Below the pieces are notes generated by a model. The model saw nothing but the letters and a program-made list of their open reading frames with translations, made no database searches and had not been told where the DNA came from. A stretch of DNA of 24,783 nt from a virus: the IMG/VR virus record IMGVR_UViG_3300048625_000234, positions 1 to 24,783 of that record, one strand, 5' to 3'. Position 1 is the stretch's first letter. Every line of letters begins with the position of its first letter. This document shows positions 16,930 through 24,369 of the stretch, piece by piece. A program made the translations under genes and the position numbers.

Positions 16930-17109
16930 TTACGCCGTCTGCCCATCTCCGGGAGGAGTCGGTGCGGACGGTGGTGTCACTTGAGCAGACACCTGTGCTT
17001 GGATCGTGTTGATGATGCCAACGAGATCATTGGCCTTGGAGTTCAAGGCTGACATGATGTTGCCGGCGTCATTCAACGAAACCTGTAGGGTAATTTGAGG
17101 AGATGTCAT
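16930..17109 (-). CDS. Small 59-aa hypothetical protein
   Basis: The frame from ATG at 17109 to TAA at 16932-16930 encodes 59 residues: MTSPQITLQVSLNDAGNIMS, a helical middle (ALNSKANDLVGIINTIQAQV) and a Pro-rich tail (TPPSAPTPPGDGQ). AGGA lies about 6 nt before the ATG. The frame sits in the gap between the probable SSB gene and the gp49-like gene, on the same strand. The strong start site and fit in the gap support it. No family is recognised; the short helix plus Pro/Gly tail suggests a small adaptor or a structured peptide, but this is a guess. Confidence 0.62.
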   Translation of the reverse strand: MTSPQITLQVSLNDAGNIMSALNSKANDLVGIINTIQAQVSAQVTPPSAPTPPGDGQTA

Positions 17110-17132
17110 GGAGTTCCTAGGAGGTTGGGGAG

Positions 17133-17162
17133 AAGGGTGATGTCAGTGTTGCCATCACCCTT
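17133..17162 (-). other. 10-bp stem-loop after the probable SSB gene
   Basis: AAGGGTGATG (17133-17142) and CATCACCCTT (17153-17162) form a perfect 10-bp stem with a 10-nt loop, 11 bp after the stop of the probable SSB gene and before the 59-aa gene. On the minus strand the stem is followed by CTCCCC, not by T residues. It may be a processing or mRNA-stabilising hairpin that gives the SSB message a higher level than the genes downstream. Confidence 0.65.
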
Positions 17163-17172
17163 TGCTGAGCTA

Positions 17173-17907
17173 TTAAGCAAACAAGCTAGTTGTAGGCTTC
17201 TTGGCTGCAGCAGGTGCACCAGCAGCCTTAGGTGCGCCGGCAGTACCGGTTGCACCCTTGACTTTGTTCTTCACTGTGCCTGTGAACTTAGCGTCCCAGG
17301 TATCAGCAAAGGTAGCTGTTTCAGCTTGAGCACGGATCTCAGCAGTGGTCATGCGATCGCGCGCACGGAACAGCTTGTCGATCTCGTTCTCATCACGAGT
17401 TTCACCAGTGGCTTCATACACACCAGTGGATTCGTTTTTCTTGGTCTTGTCGACGGTCTGGCGGATCAAACCAACAATGATGTCGGTACCAATCAGATCC
17501 ATCAACATTTCGACTTTGGTGGGCACTTCAGCTTTGGCTTCGGCCGAGTACACGTTCACCACTTTGGTTTCGGTTTCCAACGAAGCAATCTCTTTGCCCA
17601 CAGTCAACAGAGCCAAGCTGTTGGCATGGTTGAAGCCAGGAAGGTAATGCTTCTCGCCGTCTTTCTCGTAGTAGTTCTTGCAGCCTTTGGCGGTGCCAGA
17701 AGTCATCCACAAGGTTTGACGGATTTCTTTGCCTGCTTCAGTCTTGAGGTTCAAGACCAAGCCCATAGCACCACCAGCTGATTTGCTGATGTAAGCCAAG
17801 GCTACTTTGGCTGCGTACAAGCCAGAGTCCAGAGGGCCACTGCCGCCTACGGAATCTTTTTCTTCGGCGATGGACGAGTCGGTGGCGAGGGATGCGAGTA
17901 ATGACAT
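17173..17907 (-). CDS. Probable phage ssDNA-binding protein (N4 gp45 position)
   Basis: This 244-aa protein has an N-terminal half rich in beta-strand (about residues 25-90: PLDSGLYAAKVALAYISKSA, GGAMGLVLNLKTEAG, IRQTLWMTS), as in OB-fold phage ssDNA-binding proteins of the kind paired with Sak4 ATPases. A helical segment follows, then a low-complexity Gly/Ala/Pro/Lys tail (about 215-238) and the tip PTTSLFA. Position directly after the Sak4-like gene and two genes after the primase supports the call. N4 gp45 SSB also activates host polymerase at late promoters, so this protein may do so too. No direct DNA-binding motif can be read by eye. The start has only a weak GAAAG site. Confidence 0.62.
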   Translation of the reverse strand: MSLLASLATDSSIAEEKDSVGGSGPLDSGLYAAKVALAYISKSAGGAMGLVLNLKTEAGKEIRQTLWMTSGTAKGCKNYYEKDGEKHYLPGFNHANSLALLTVGKEIASLETETKVVNVYSAEAKAEVPTKVEMLMDLIGTDIIVGLIRQTVDKTKKNESTGVYEATGETRDENEIDKLFRARDRMTTAEIRAQAETATFADTWDAKFTGTVKNKVKGATGTAGAPKAAGAPAAAKKPTTSLFA

Positions 17908-17951
17908 GATGTGTTTTCTTTCAAGTTTGGTTTAGTTTGGTTTCACCACGC

Positions 17952-18677
17952 TTATGCGTAGTACTCTTTCAGTCGGTTCAGAACCAACTGAATGTTGTTG
18001 TCGATAAAAGTTTCCTTTGTATCGAACAACCCTAGAGGACCACGCAGACGTTCGTTGACCGTCTCCTTCGTGATCTTGGTTTGGAAGACATACTTGAATC
18101 CAAGTGCTTCCTCTTCAGGAGTAATGGTCAGAAGATCTGACCCGTAATCCTTCAGATTTTTAAGGGCTACTTTTTTCGAGGCAATGACCACGGTGAAGTA
18201 ACTCTCAATGCCGTTGTTTTTCAACGAGCCTTTCACAGGCACCTTCGTCTCCATCAGCATTTCTGACTCATTCAATGTGTCGGAAGTGTGAGCAGTAAAG
18301 ATGATCTGCTTCGTAGAGCGAGCAACAAACTGCTGCATCAATGTCTTGTAGTACTGGGAGAATTGCCCCCAGGCCTGCATGCCATTGCTGCTGTTCAGCA
18401 CGTAGACGCTCTCGTACATGTCCAGCAAGTAGGTCAAGCTGTCCACAACGATGGTGTGAATTTGTGGTTGGGTCTCCGCCCAATCAAATGCCTCGTTAAT
18501 CTGAAGCGGGTCAGTGACCGTCTTCTGAATAAACTTGGCTCTGAAGGGAAGTTTCTTACCAGCTTCACAGTTGAGATAGAGAACGCCTTCCGGGTTCTCC
18601 AATCCCATCAACGATGCGGACTTGCCTGTTGCAGACTTGCCGCACAGTAGGACCAGATGGTCATTGGTTTCGGACAT
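17952..18677 (-). CDS. Sak4-like RecA/Rad51-fold ATPase
   Basis: The 241-aa protein is a minimal RecA-core ATPase (AAA_24 / Sak4 type). Walker A is GKSATGKS at residues 13-20, Walker B is TIVVDS at 75-80 (D79), and IIFTAHT near 125-131 fits the sensor strand. It lacks the extra DNA-binding domains of bacterial RecA. Known Sak4 proteins promote single-strand annealing and need their cognate SSB; the SSB candidate is the next gene downstream. AAGGA lies about 6 nt before the ATG. It could also act as a general phage nucleotide-binding protein. Role in phage recombination is inferred from family and neighbours. Confidence 0.85.
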   Translation of the reverse strand: MSETNDHLVLLCGKSATGKSASLMGLENPEGVLYLNCEAGKKLPFRAKFIQKTVTDPLQINEAFDWAETQPQIHTIVVDSLTYLLDMYESVYVLNSSNGMQAWGQFSQYYKTLMQQFVARSTKQIIFTAHTSDTLNESEMLMETKVPVKGSLKNNGIESYFTVVIASKKVALKNLKDYGSDLLTITPEEEALGFKYVFQTKITKETVNERLRGPLGLFDTKETFIDNNIQLVLNRLKEYYA

Positions 18678-18683
18678 GGGTTT

Positions 18684-18700
18684 CCTTGTTTAGTTTTTCA
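18684..18700 (-). promoter_or_regulatory. Shared leader with ribosome site, copy 1
   Basis: The 17 bases before the Sak4-like gene (minus-strand TGAAAAACTAAACAAGG) match 15 of 17 bases of the leader before the nuclease gene at 21871-21887. Each copy ends in the AAGG of the ribosome site. This may be a conserved translation leader. Confidence 0.45.
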
Positions 18701-18720
18701 CGAAAGCGCACGGAGGCGCA

Positions 18721-20862
18721 TTACCGTTTAGAGATGGCCTTGGCAACCGAGATCATGATGGTGCTCATGATTTCAGCTTCGTCCAGCTTGTCGACGATCT
18801 TCTCGTTCAGTGATGTCACTCGTTGGCGGATTGCCTCAAAGTCGAAACCACCATCCATCAAGATCATGGCAAAGCGCAGCAACATGTTGTTGCGGTTGCC
18901 GTCACCGATGTTGTTGATCACCCAACGCTCCAGGTTGTCCATGGAGTGCTGTGAGTTCAACAGCTCTTTGCGCTCTTCGTTCTTGCTGGTCTTCGGAATG
19001 AAGGGCAAGGCGTCGAGCACCTCACCATCGTTGTACTCATAGTGGCCGTCGTTAGACATCCACTTGCGTGCACGTTGGTTGGTTGCTGTGTCCACTTCGA
19101 ATGGCAGCCATTCGTAGATGTTGGACATGAACTCTTTGTAGTCCTTGGCATCGAGTGACAACTCATAGTTGATCGGCAAGACAATTCGGAAACGGTTTTC
19201 TTCTTCGGTGTGGCGCTTGGTCGTGTAGATCAAGTACTTGTAGTTCTTCAACAGCAACTTCACAGTGCTGATGTTGACGCCACCATCAACGTCGATCACC
19301 ACCAGGTTGAAACCTGGAATGCAGTTCTCTTCGTTGCGGTAACCACCATTTAGATGATGGGCCACCCAATGCAAGCCCGGTGCTTGAGTCAGCTTGTGCA
19401 ACTGGTCAAACGGAGCATGCTCATTGCGGTAGTCAGTGGTGATGTCCGTGCTGTAGCTCAACACCATTTTGGAGATGTCAGTCTCCTTCAGTGTTTCGCC
19501 GCGCAAGAACTCGATACCATCAGAAAAAGCTTTCTTGATGATGATGTTGTTCTTGTAGCCCCATGCTGTGGCCAAAGTCAGCATCTCAGTTTTCTGAGAT
19601 GTTGCACCGCGATAAAACGGCAAGTCTTCAGTCAGGTCAGCCTGGGTGACATCACGTTTGGTGGAACCAAGGTACTTGGCCAACTTCACGTAAGCACGAT
19701 CACGAGTCAACAACTTGTTGAACGCTTCACCGGATTCTTCACACAGCTTGATGGCTTGGTACAGATGGTTTTCAGTCAACTCAGGTGAGTCGTCCACAAA
19801 CGCATAAGCACCAGCCAACTTCAATGCTTTGAAGTAGCGATGGGAGATCTCGGCTTTTTTGATCTCTTCGTGCTCAGGGTACAGCTCGGCTTCACGTTCG
19901 CACTTGATGCGGTACTCGATCAGTACCAAGCTGGTTTCCTTGCTCATCACCAAACGTTTGTTTACGTTGATGATGTCGGCCAAGCCTTCAAGCTTGTCAG
20001 AGATCTCGTCCAGATACGTGTTGCTGTCCTGGTTGGTGAGTTGCAGATAGATCTGCTCAGGCGTTTGATCGTTGGTTTTGTTGCTTGCTCGGCTGTAGCC
20101 AAAGAAGCATCGACGCGCGTAGCCCGTCTCCAACATCGAGTACAACTCTTCCTCAGTCTTGCTGCCGTTAAGCAACTTGGCTGGGGTGCCGAAGAGCATC
20201 ATGTTGGTCGGAGTGCGGCCAACGATTTCTTCATTGCGAGTGTTCTCGGCCGTGTTCTTGATCAACTTTTGTTTGATCAGGCCCACGTCATACAGCTCCA
20301 AGAATGTGTTGAGCACATCCACGTTGCCGATCAGGTTGGAACCAATCTCATCAATCTGCAAGTTCACGGAACCTGCATCAGCCATCAGCAACTTGTGACG
20401 CATCTGCTTCACCGCTGCCGGCGTACCTGAGTCAAAGCTGAACACCAAAGAACCGAGTCCATCAAATTCTTTCTGGATGCGCACCAGCTCTTCATCGGGA
20501 TCTGTACTTTTGCGGTTGGCTCGCTTCAAAGCAAGCTTGGGCAAATTGTTCTCAGCCAGAATGGGGAAAGTCTCTTCAAGAAAACGTCCACGAAACTGGT
20601 TGATCACCTGGTTCTCCATGATGTTGGTGGAGAAGCCTTTGCCCGAACCAGAGGTGCTCAGGTTCAGTGCATACATGTTCACGGGGATGTCCCCACGATC
20701 ATGTGTGACGATGGTGGTTCGCATCATCGACGCTACGAGGCTAAAGTAATAGCCAACCAGTACACGAAAGAACAGCGGGTTGCTGTTTTGAGTTTTGCTG
20801 CACAGGATTTGCACAAGCTTTTCGGAGGCTGGGTGGTACTCCATTTCTTCGAATGTTTTCAT
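18721..20862 (-). CDS. Primase-helicase fusion (N4 gp42-like)
   Basis: The 713-aa protein combines two parts. Residues about 1-390 are a DUF3987-like ATPase: Walker A SGSGKG at 71-76 (K75), Walker B-type NLQIDEI near 167-173, and an asparagine/arginine-containing MMLFGT...GYARR region near 221-251. Residues about 480-625 are an archaeo-eukaryotic-type primase domain: LVVIDVDGG with D524 and D526, YTTKRHTEEENRFRIVLP at 546-563 with the catalytic-type His, and a basic RARKW at 597-601. The last 80 residues are helical. N4 gp42 is a primase of about 717 residues in the same genomic block, so the length fits well. The product would prime lagging-strand synthesis. The upstream ribosome site is weak (GAAAGA). 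Confidence 0.85.
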   Translation of the reverse strand: MKTFEEMEYHPASEKLVQILCSKTQNSNPLFFRVLVGYYFSLVASMMRTTIVTHDRGDIPVNMYALNLSTSGSGKGFSTNIMENQVINQFRGRFLEETFPILAENNLPKLALKRANRKSTDPDEELVRIQKEFDGLGSLVFSFDSGTPAAVKQMRHKLLMADAGSVNLQIDEIGSNLIGNVDVLNTFLELYDVGLIKQKLIKNTAENTRNEEIVGRTPTNMMLFGTPAKLLNGSKTEEELYSMLETGYARRCFFGYSRASNKTNDQTPEQIYLQLTNQDSNTYLDEISDKLEGLADIINVNKRLVMSKETSLVLIEYRIKCEREAELYPEHEEIKKAEISHRYFKALKLAGAYAFVDDSPELTENHLYQAIKLCEESGEAFNKLLTRDRAYVKLAKYLGSTKRDVTQADLTEDLPFYRGATSQKTEMLTLATAWGYKNNIIIKKAFSDGIEFLRGETLKETDISKMVLSYSTDITTDYRNEHAPFDQLHKLTQAPGLHWVAHHLNGGYRNEENCIPGFNLVVIDVDGGVNISTVKLLLKNYKYLIYTTKRHTEEENRFRIVLPINYELSLDAKDYKEFMSNIYEWLPFEVDTATNQRARKWMSNDGHYEYNDGEVLDALPFIPKTSKNEERKELLNSQHSMDNLERWVINNIGDGNRNNMLLRFAMILMDGGFDFEAIRQRVTSLNEKIVDKLDEAEIMSTIMISVAKAISKR

Positions 20863-20880
20863 TGAAGTCTTTCAGTTGGT

Positions 20881-21864
20881 TTAGATAATGAGATCACCTG
20901 CAGCGACCAGTTGGTCTTTTTGTGCACAAGCCATGAAGGCTGGGCAGTATTTGCAAGCGGTGACTTGGCCAGGAACTTCTTTGACAATGCCGACGTTGCC
21001 GTCTTCGATAAGTCGAAGCTGAGCGTCTTGCATGGTTTCAAAATTCTTGGTGGAACGGGCAGTTTTCAGCGGGTTCTTGTAGTACTTGAACTGTGGTTCT
21101 GAGCGCCACAACTCTGTGTCGTCGCATTGAGGAATGTCTTCCTCAGCGGCGTCCCAGTACTGCTCGATGAGGGCAATCTTTTGACGAATGAAGCCCTCGG
21201 TAGCTTCCATAGACATCAGCTCAAAAGACTGCGTATGAAAGCGTTTGGGTGGGTACGTTGGATCGGACTTGGCCATTGCACCTTTCCAGTCGGTAAAGAT
21301 GTAGTGAATGTCCATCCGATCTTGCGTGATCTTCTTGGGATCCAGCCAGCGGTAGATGCTGCCTTGCTGGGTGTACTTGTCCGCACCGGTCTGCTTTTTG
21401 TAGGTGAAGGTGCCGGTGGACTTGAAGTCTTGAACCTTGCCTTCACCGATGAAGTCAAACTTGCCTGTGACTTTCCATTTGCCCAGTTGACGGCTTAGAC
21501 GTTGCTCAAGGTAAATGGGAATGATGTCGTCGGTAAGTTCGCTTGGCTCAGGATTGATGCGCACACGGTCAATAACGCGCTGAGGCAGGCCGAGGGCTTG
21601 CATGGCAACTTTGTGGTTGGTCTTCCATGCTGTGTCGATGCCGTCATGAATGGCGGTACCCATACGGCTGCTCATCATGTCAGCCAGGTTGACCAGACCT
21701 TCTCCGGCAGGAACGCGGTTAGGCAAGATGATCTGTCGGAGTGGTTTCAGCAGTGTGGTGGCACTGATGGTGAAAGGATCTGGATCGTGATCGTAGTTGT
21801 CACTGGCAAGAAATACGGCCAGTGCCAAAGGCACTTCGGAAACGTTGGCATAAAGAGCAGACAT
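20881..21864 (-). CDS. PD-(D/E)XK nuclease, Cas4/RecB-like
   Basis: The 327-aa protein from ATG 21864 has the PD-(D/E)XK order: a helix with GTAIHDGID (about 69-77), GKFDFIGEGKVQDFK with D137, D146 and K148, and the QQGSIYRWL motif from about 166. Three Cys near the C-terminus (C304, C307, C313 in CKYCPAFMAC) resemble the cluster of Cas4 and AddB nucleases. The N-terminal fourth Cys of those enzymes is not present, although a Cys lies at about 255. The likely role is ssDNA end processing for recombination or host DNA degradation. AAAGG lies about 6 nt before the ATG; a TTG at 21888 would lengthen it by eight residues without its own site. Confidence 0.85.
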   Translation of the reverse strand: MSALYANVSEVPLALAVFLASDNYDHDPDPFTISATTLLKPLRQIILPNRVPAGEGLVNLADMMSSRMGTAIHDGIDTAWKTNHKVAMQALGLPQRVIDRVRINPEPSELTDDIIPIYLEQRLSRQLGKWKVTGKFDFIGEGKVQDFKSTGTFTYKKQTGADKYTQQGSIYRWLDPKKITQDRMDIHYIFTDWKGAMAKSDPTYPPKRFHTQSFELMSMEATEGFIRQKIALIEQYWDAAEEDIPQCDDTELWRSEPQFKYYKNPLKTARSTKNFETMQDAQLRLIEDGNVGIVKEVPGQVTACKYCPAFMACAQKDQLVAAGDLII

Positions 21865-21870
21865 GGGGGA

Positions 21871-21887
21871 CCTTTTTAAGTTTTTCA
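21871..21887 (-). promoter_or_regulatory. Shared leader with ribosome site, copy 2
   Basis: Minus-strand TGAAAAACTTAAAAAGG before the nuclease ATG matches 15 of 17 bases of the leader before the Sak4-like gene (18684-18700). It decides the ATG at 21864 over the TTG at 21888, because the AAGG lies at normal distance from the ATG. Confidence 0.45.
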
Positions 21888-21907
21888 AGCAAGCGGGGGG
21901 AACCCGC

Positions 21908-22258
21908 TTACGGGGTTGTGGTTTGTAGTTGGATCCAGCGAGTAAGCGTGTCCCGCGCTTCGGTGATGTCCTTTAAAGCGGACTTGCCACCGGTACGGGC
22001 ACCTGAGAGCAACAGCTTCTTGCTGGCGTGCTGGATGGCCCCTGAGGGGTCTTGAATGTCAAAGAGCTGGTGCACGGCATACACGTCGATCTCTTTGAGA
22101 TCGCCCACGGGTTTGTAGTACTGAGGGTATTTTTCGGCCATGGTTGGCTCTTTGGTTTTTTGGTTCAACGTGCTGTCACACATTGCACAAAAATCTTTGT
22201 AATGGCTGGCTGGCAATCGGGAACTGCATCCCAATGCTCTGCATGGTTTCGAGTCCAT
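21908..22258 (-). CDS. Zinc-finger-like small protein (116 aa)
   Basis: Residues 1-30 carry C6, C11, C24 and C27 (C-x4-C-x12-C-x2-C), a plausible zinc-binding knuckle. Residues 40-110 form a second part (AEKYPQYYKPVGDLKEIDVY, DPSGAIQHASKKLLLSGART, EARDTLTRWI) that I recall as a free-standing phage hypothetical beginning at the internal Met-40. The ATG at 22258 has AAAGGA about 6 nt upstream, stronger than the site before Met-40 (22141), so I use the longer form. Both forms might be made. Function unknown; a DNA- or RNA-binding role is only a suggestion from the Cys pattern. Confidence 0.75.
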   Translation of the reverse strand: MDSKPCRALGCSSRLPASHYKDFCAMCDSTLNQKTKEPTMAEKYPQYYKPVGDLKEIDVYAVHQLFDIQDPSGAIQHASKKLLLSGARTGGKSALKDITEARDTLTRWIQLQTTTP

Positions 22259-22277
22259 GTCTTTCCTTTCTGGTGAA

Positions 22278-22302
22278 TAAAAAGAGCCCCCGAAGGGGCT
22301 CT
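22278..22302 (-). terminator. Intrinsic terminator after the RNR gene
   Basis: On the minus strand, AGAGCCCC/GGGGCTCT (22283-22290, 22295-22302) forms an 8-bp stem with a 4-nt loop, followed by five T residues (22282-22278 region). It begins 18 bp after the reductase stop, so it separates thyX/RNR expression from the replication genes. It may be partial, since no clear promoter is seen before the 116-aa gene. Confidence 0.85.
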
Positions 22303-22319
22303 CTCAATTGCGGATGTGT

Positions 22320-24260
22320 TTAAAGAATTTCACACACACCTGCGGTACAAGCCAACTCTTTGGTGTTAACCGTGGAGTCGTCTTTCTCAAACTGAGCCAA
22401 AGCAGCCCAGTCGAATGCTGGCATCTTGGCCAACAAGGCTTCGTACTCAGCCTGCGTGCACTCGGTGTACGGCGCTTGCTTGTAGCTGTGATCGCTATGA
22501 GGCAAGAAACTGACACCCGCAATGCGGTCAAAGTGGCGATACACCCAGTCACCCACACCCATCCATTCGTGATCCTTCACGTAGACGGTGATAGAGACGT
22601 TGTGCTCAGTCCACTCTTCTTGCAGCATCAAGTAATGCTCCAACTGCTCCAAAGCAGTACGGTCATTACGGAACACTGCATGGCTAGGTGCCTGCACTGG
22701 AAAGCTGAAGATGTCAGTGGAGTGTGGCTTCATTGCACAGTCTTCGACAGGGAAACCTTGTTCACGCATGAGTTGCGCAAGCGGATCTTTCTTGTCTGCA
22801 CGGACTGTGCGAATGTAGTACTCAGAGTAGCGGGGATGGATACCCGATGCGCTGTCTACCAGCTGAGACACTGTTCCGCTTGGCTTCACAGTGGTAATGG
22901 CCGCTGCTTGGTTAATGCCCAGCTTGTCTGCCCATTCCTTGTTCACTGCAATGGCTTTGGCTTTCATTGCGCGCAGCCAGTCAATGGCAGTGCGGTCAGT
23001 GCAGCTAAGCACTGGGTGATCCATGATGCCGGTCAAGCTCACACCCAACAGACGTTCTTCTTCCTGGTTCTGTTTCCAGATAGGGCGGACATGGCGGAAA
23101 TTGGTCAACATCGCCTGGTAGGTACCAATGATGGTGGCCACTTCAACCTTGGACAGCAAATCGCTCAAAGTGTCTTCCTTGCGGATGACCACTTCAGACA
23201 AGTTGCACACACCGGCTGAACGCAGGGTGATCTCGGCACATGGGTTGGTGCCCACGATTTTGGTGTGATCACGGCGACCTGATTCGATGGCTTTGTTGAT
23301 GGCAGCTTGGCGGTTGAAAATGCCACGCTCACCAGACTTGGATTCGATCAGGCTCAGCCATTCCTTCATGAAGAGCTCCATACCAGGGCGCTCCGTGTAG
23401 GCTGCTGAGTTGTTGGCCAAAGCACGCTGAGGATCGATGACCCACCATTGGCCGTTCTTGGCACCACGCATGCGATCGTCGCTGAGGTTGCTCAACGAGA
23501 TCAATGCGCTGCGGCGAACACCACCCACAACCACGATGTCAGCGATCTTGCACACTAGGTCATGGCATTCGATGGAGGTGAGCTTGCGGCCCACAGCACC
23601 TTTGAATGTCTCGACACAAAAGTTGAACAAATCAACCAATGGCTGAGGGCCACTGGCTCGGCCGCCGAAAGTTTTCAGCTTGGCACCGGCTGGGCGGATC
23701 TGGCTCATGTCCCACTTGGGGATGTGGCCGGCGTACAAGTGGGTAAGCAACTGGCGAAGAGCCATCGACCAGCCACCTTTGGAGTCACGCACTTCGATGA
23801 CATCGTCAACGGGAGTGAGATGATCTTGGCAGCTGATCACTGGTTTACCGTCACCATCAAAGGCGACTTGAATACCAATGATTGGCAGCTTGGCGATGAA
23901 CTGACGTTCCACCGAGAAGCCAGCTCCGGTACCGCACATCAAGATGTAGAGGATGTCATCAAAGGCTCGGATGTCATCGACTGCAGTAAACGAGCAGTTG
24001 TAGCCAGCCATGGGGTCACGCTCTAAAGCGGGGCCTGCTGTCATCAACGCGCGCATTGAAGGCATGGTCTTTGTGCTGACGATTGCTTCGTAAATCTGTT
24101 CTGTGGGGTAGTGCGGGAACTTGCCACTGAAGTAGGTCACATAGCGTCGACATGTTTCTTCCCAAGTTTCACGACGTTGTTCGCTGTCAATCCATCGGGC
24201 GTATCGACTCTTGTGAACGTACTCCTGAAGTGGGGTGGGCAGATGGTTTTCTAATGTCAT
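22320..24260 (-). CDS. nrdJ: Class II (adenosylcobalamin) ribonucleotide reductase
   Basis: The 646-aa protein reduces ribonucleotides to deoxyribonucleotides using a cobalamin-generated thiyl radical and is monomeric RTPR-like. NPCAEI places the radical Cys at C341 and Glu at E343. C89 (GYNCSFTAVDD) and C352 (AGVCNLSEV) are the redox pair. The C-terminal CTAGVC (C638, C643) is the re-reduction pair. The C341-to-C352 spacing of 11 equals that of L. leichmannii RTPR (C408/C419). VVGGVRRSA and TTVKPSGTVSQLVDSASGIH are further family signatures. At 646 residues it is shorter than bacterial RTPR (about 739), so part of the allosteric or connecting region may be reduced. The upstream neighbour is thyX. 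Activity depends on host or salvaged B12. No Shine-Dalgarno is evident. Confidence 0.93.
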   Translation of the reverse strand: MTLENHLPTPLQEYVHKSRYARWIDSEQRRETWEETCRRYVTYFSGKFPHYPTEQIYEAIVSTKTMPSMRALMTAGPALERDPMAGYNCSFTAVDDIRAFDDILYILMCGTGAGFSVERQFIAKLPIIGIQVAFDGDGKPVISCQDHLTPVDDVIEVRDSKGGWSMALRQLLTHLYAGHIPKWDMSQIRPAGAKLKTFGGRASGPQPLVDLFNFCVETFKGAVGRKLTSIECHDLVCKIADIVVVGGVRRSALISLSNLSDDRMRGAKNGQWWVIDPQRALANNSAAYTERPGMELFMKEWLSLIESKSGERGIFNRQAAINKAIESGRRDHTKIVGTNPCAEITLRSAGVCNLSEVVIRKEDTLSDLLSKVEVATIIGTYQAMLTNFRHVRPIWKQNQEEERLLGVSLTGIMDHPVLSCTDRTAIDWLRAMKAKAIAVNKEWADKLGINQAAAITTVKPSGTVSQLVDSASGIHPRYSEYYIRTVRADKKDPLAQLMREQGFPVEDCAMKPHSTDIFSFPVQAPSHAVFRNDRTALEQLEHYLMLQEEWTEHNVSITVYVKDHEWMGVGDWVYRHFDRIAGVSFLPHSDHSYKQAPYTECTQAEYEALLAKMPAFDWAALAQFEKDDSTVNTKELACTAGVCEIL

Positions 24261-24286
24261 CTAGGGGTGCTTTCAATTCCTGGGAT

Positions 24287-24330
24287 AAAAAAAGAGCCAA
24301 AGCTTCCCCAGGAGAACTGGAAACCTTGGC
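24287..24330 (-). terminator. Intrinsic terminator between thyX and nrdJ
   Basis: On the minus strand a long hairpin (GCCAAGGTTTCCAG pairing with CTGG..AAGCTTTGGC, two G-T pairs and a 2-nt bulge, loop about 5 nt) is followed by a run of seven T residues (24293-24287). It starts 40 bp after the thyX stop and ends 26 bp before the reductase ATG. That leaves almost no space for a promoter, so the reductase probably depends on read-through. Confidence 0.8.
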
Positions 24331-24369
24331 CCTATGGATGGGGGATCAGAGTTTACTGGCTTTGGGTTT

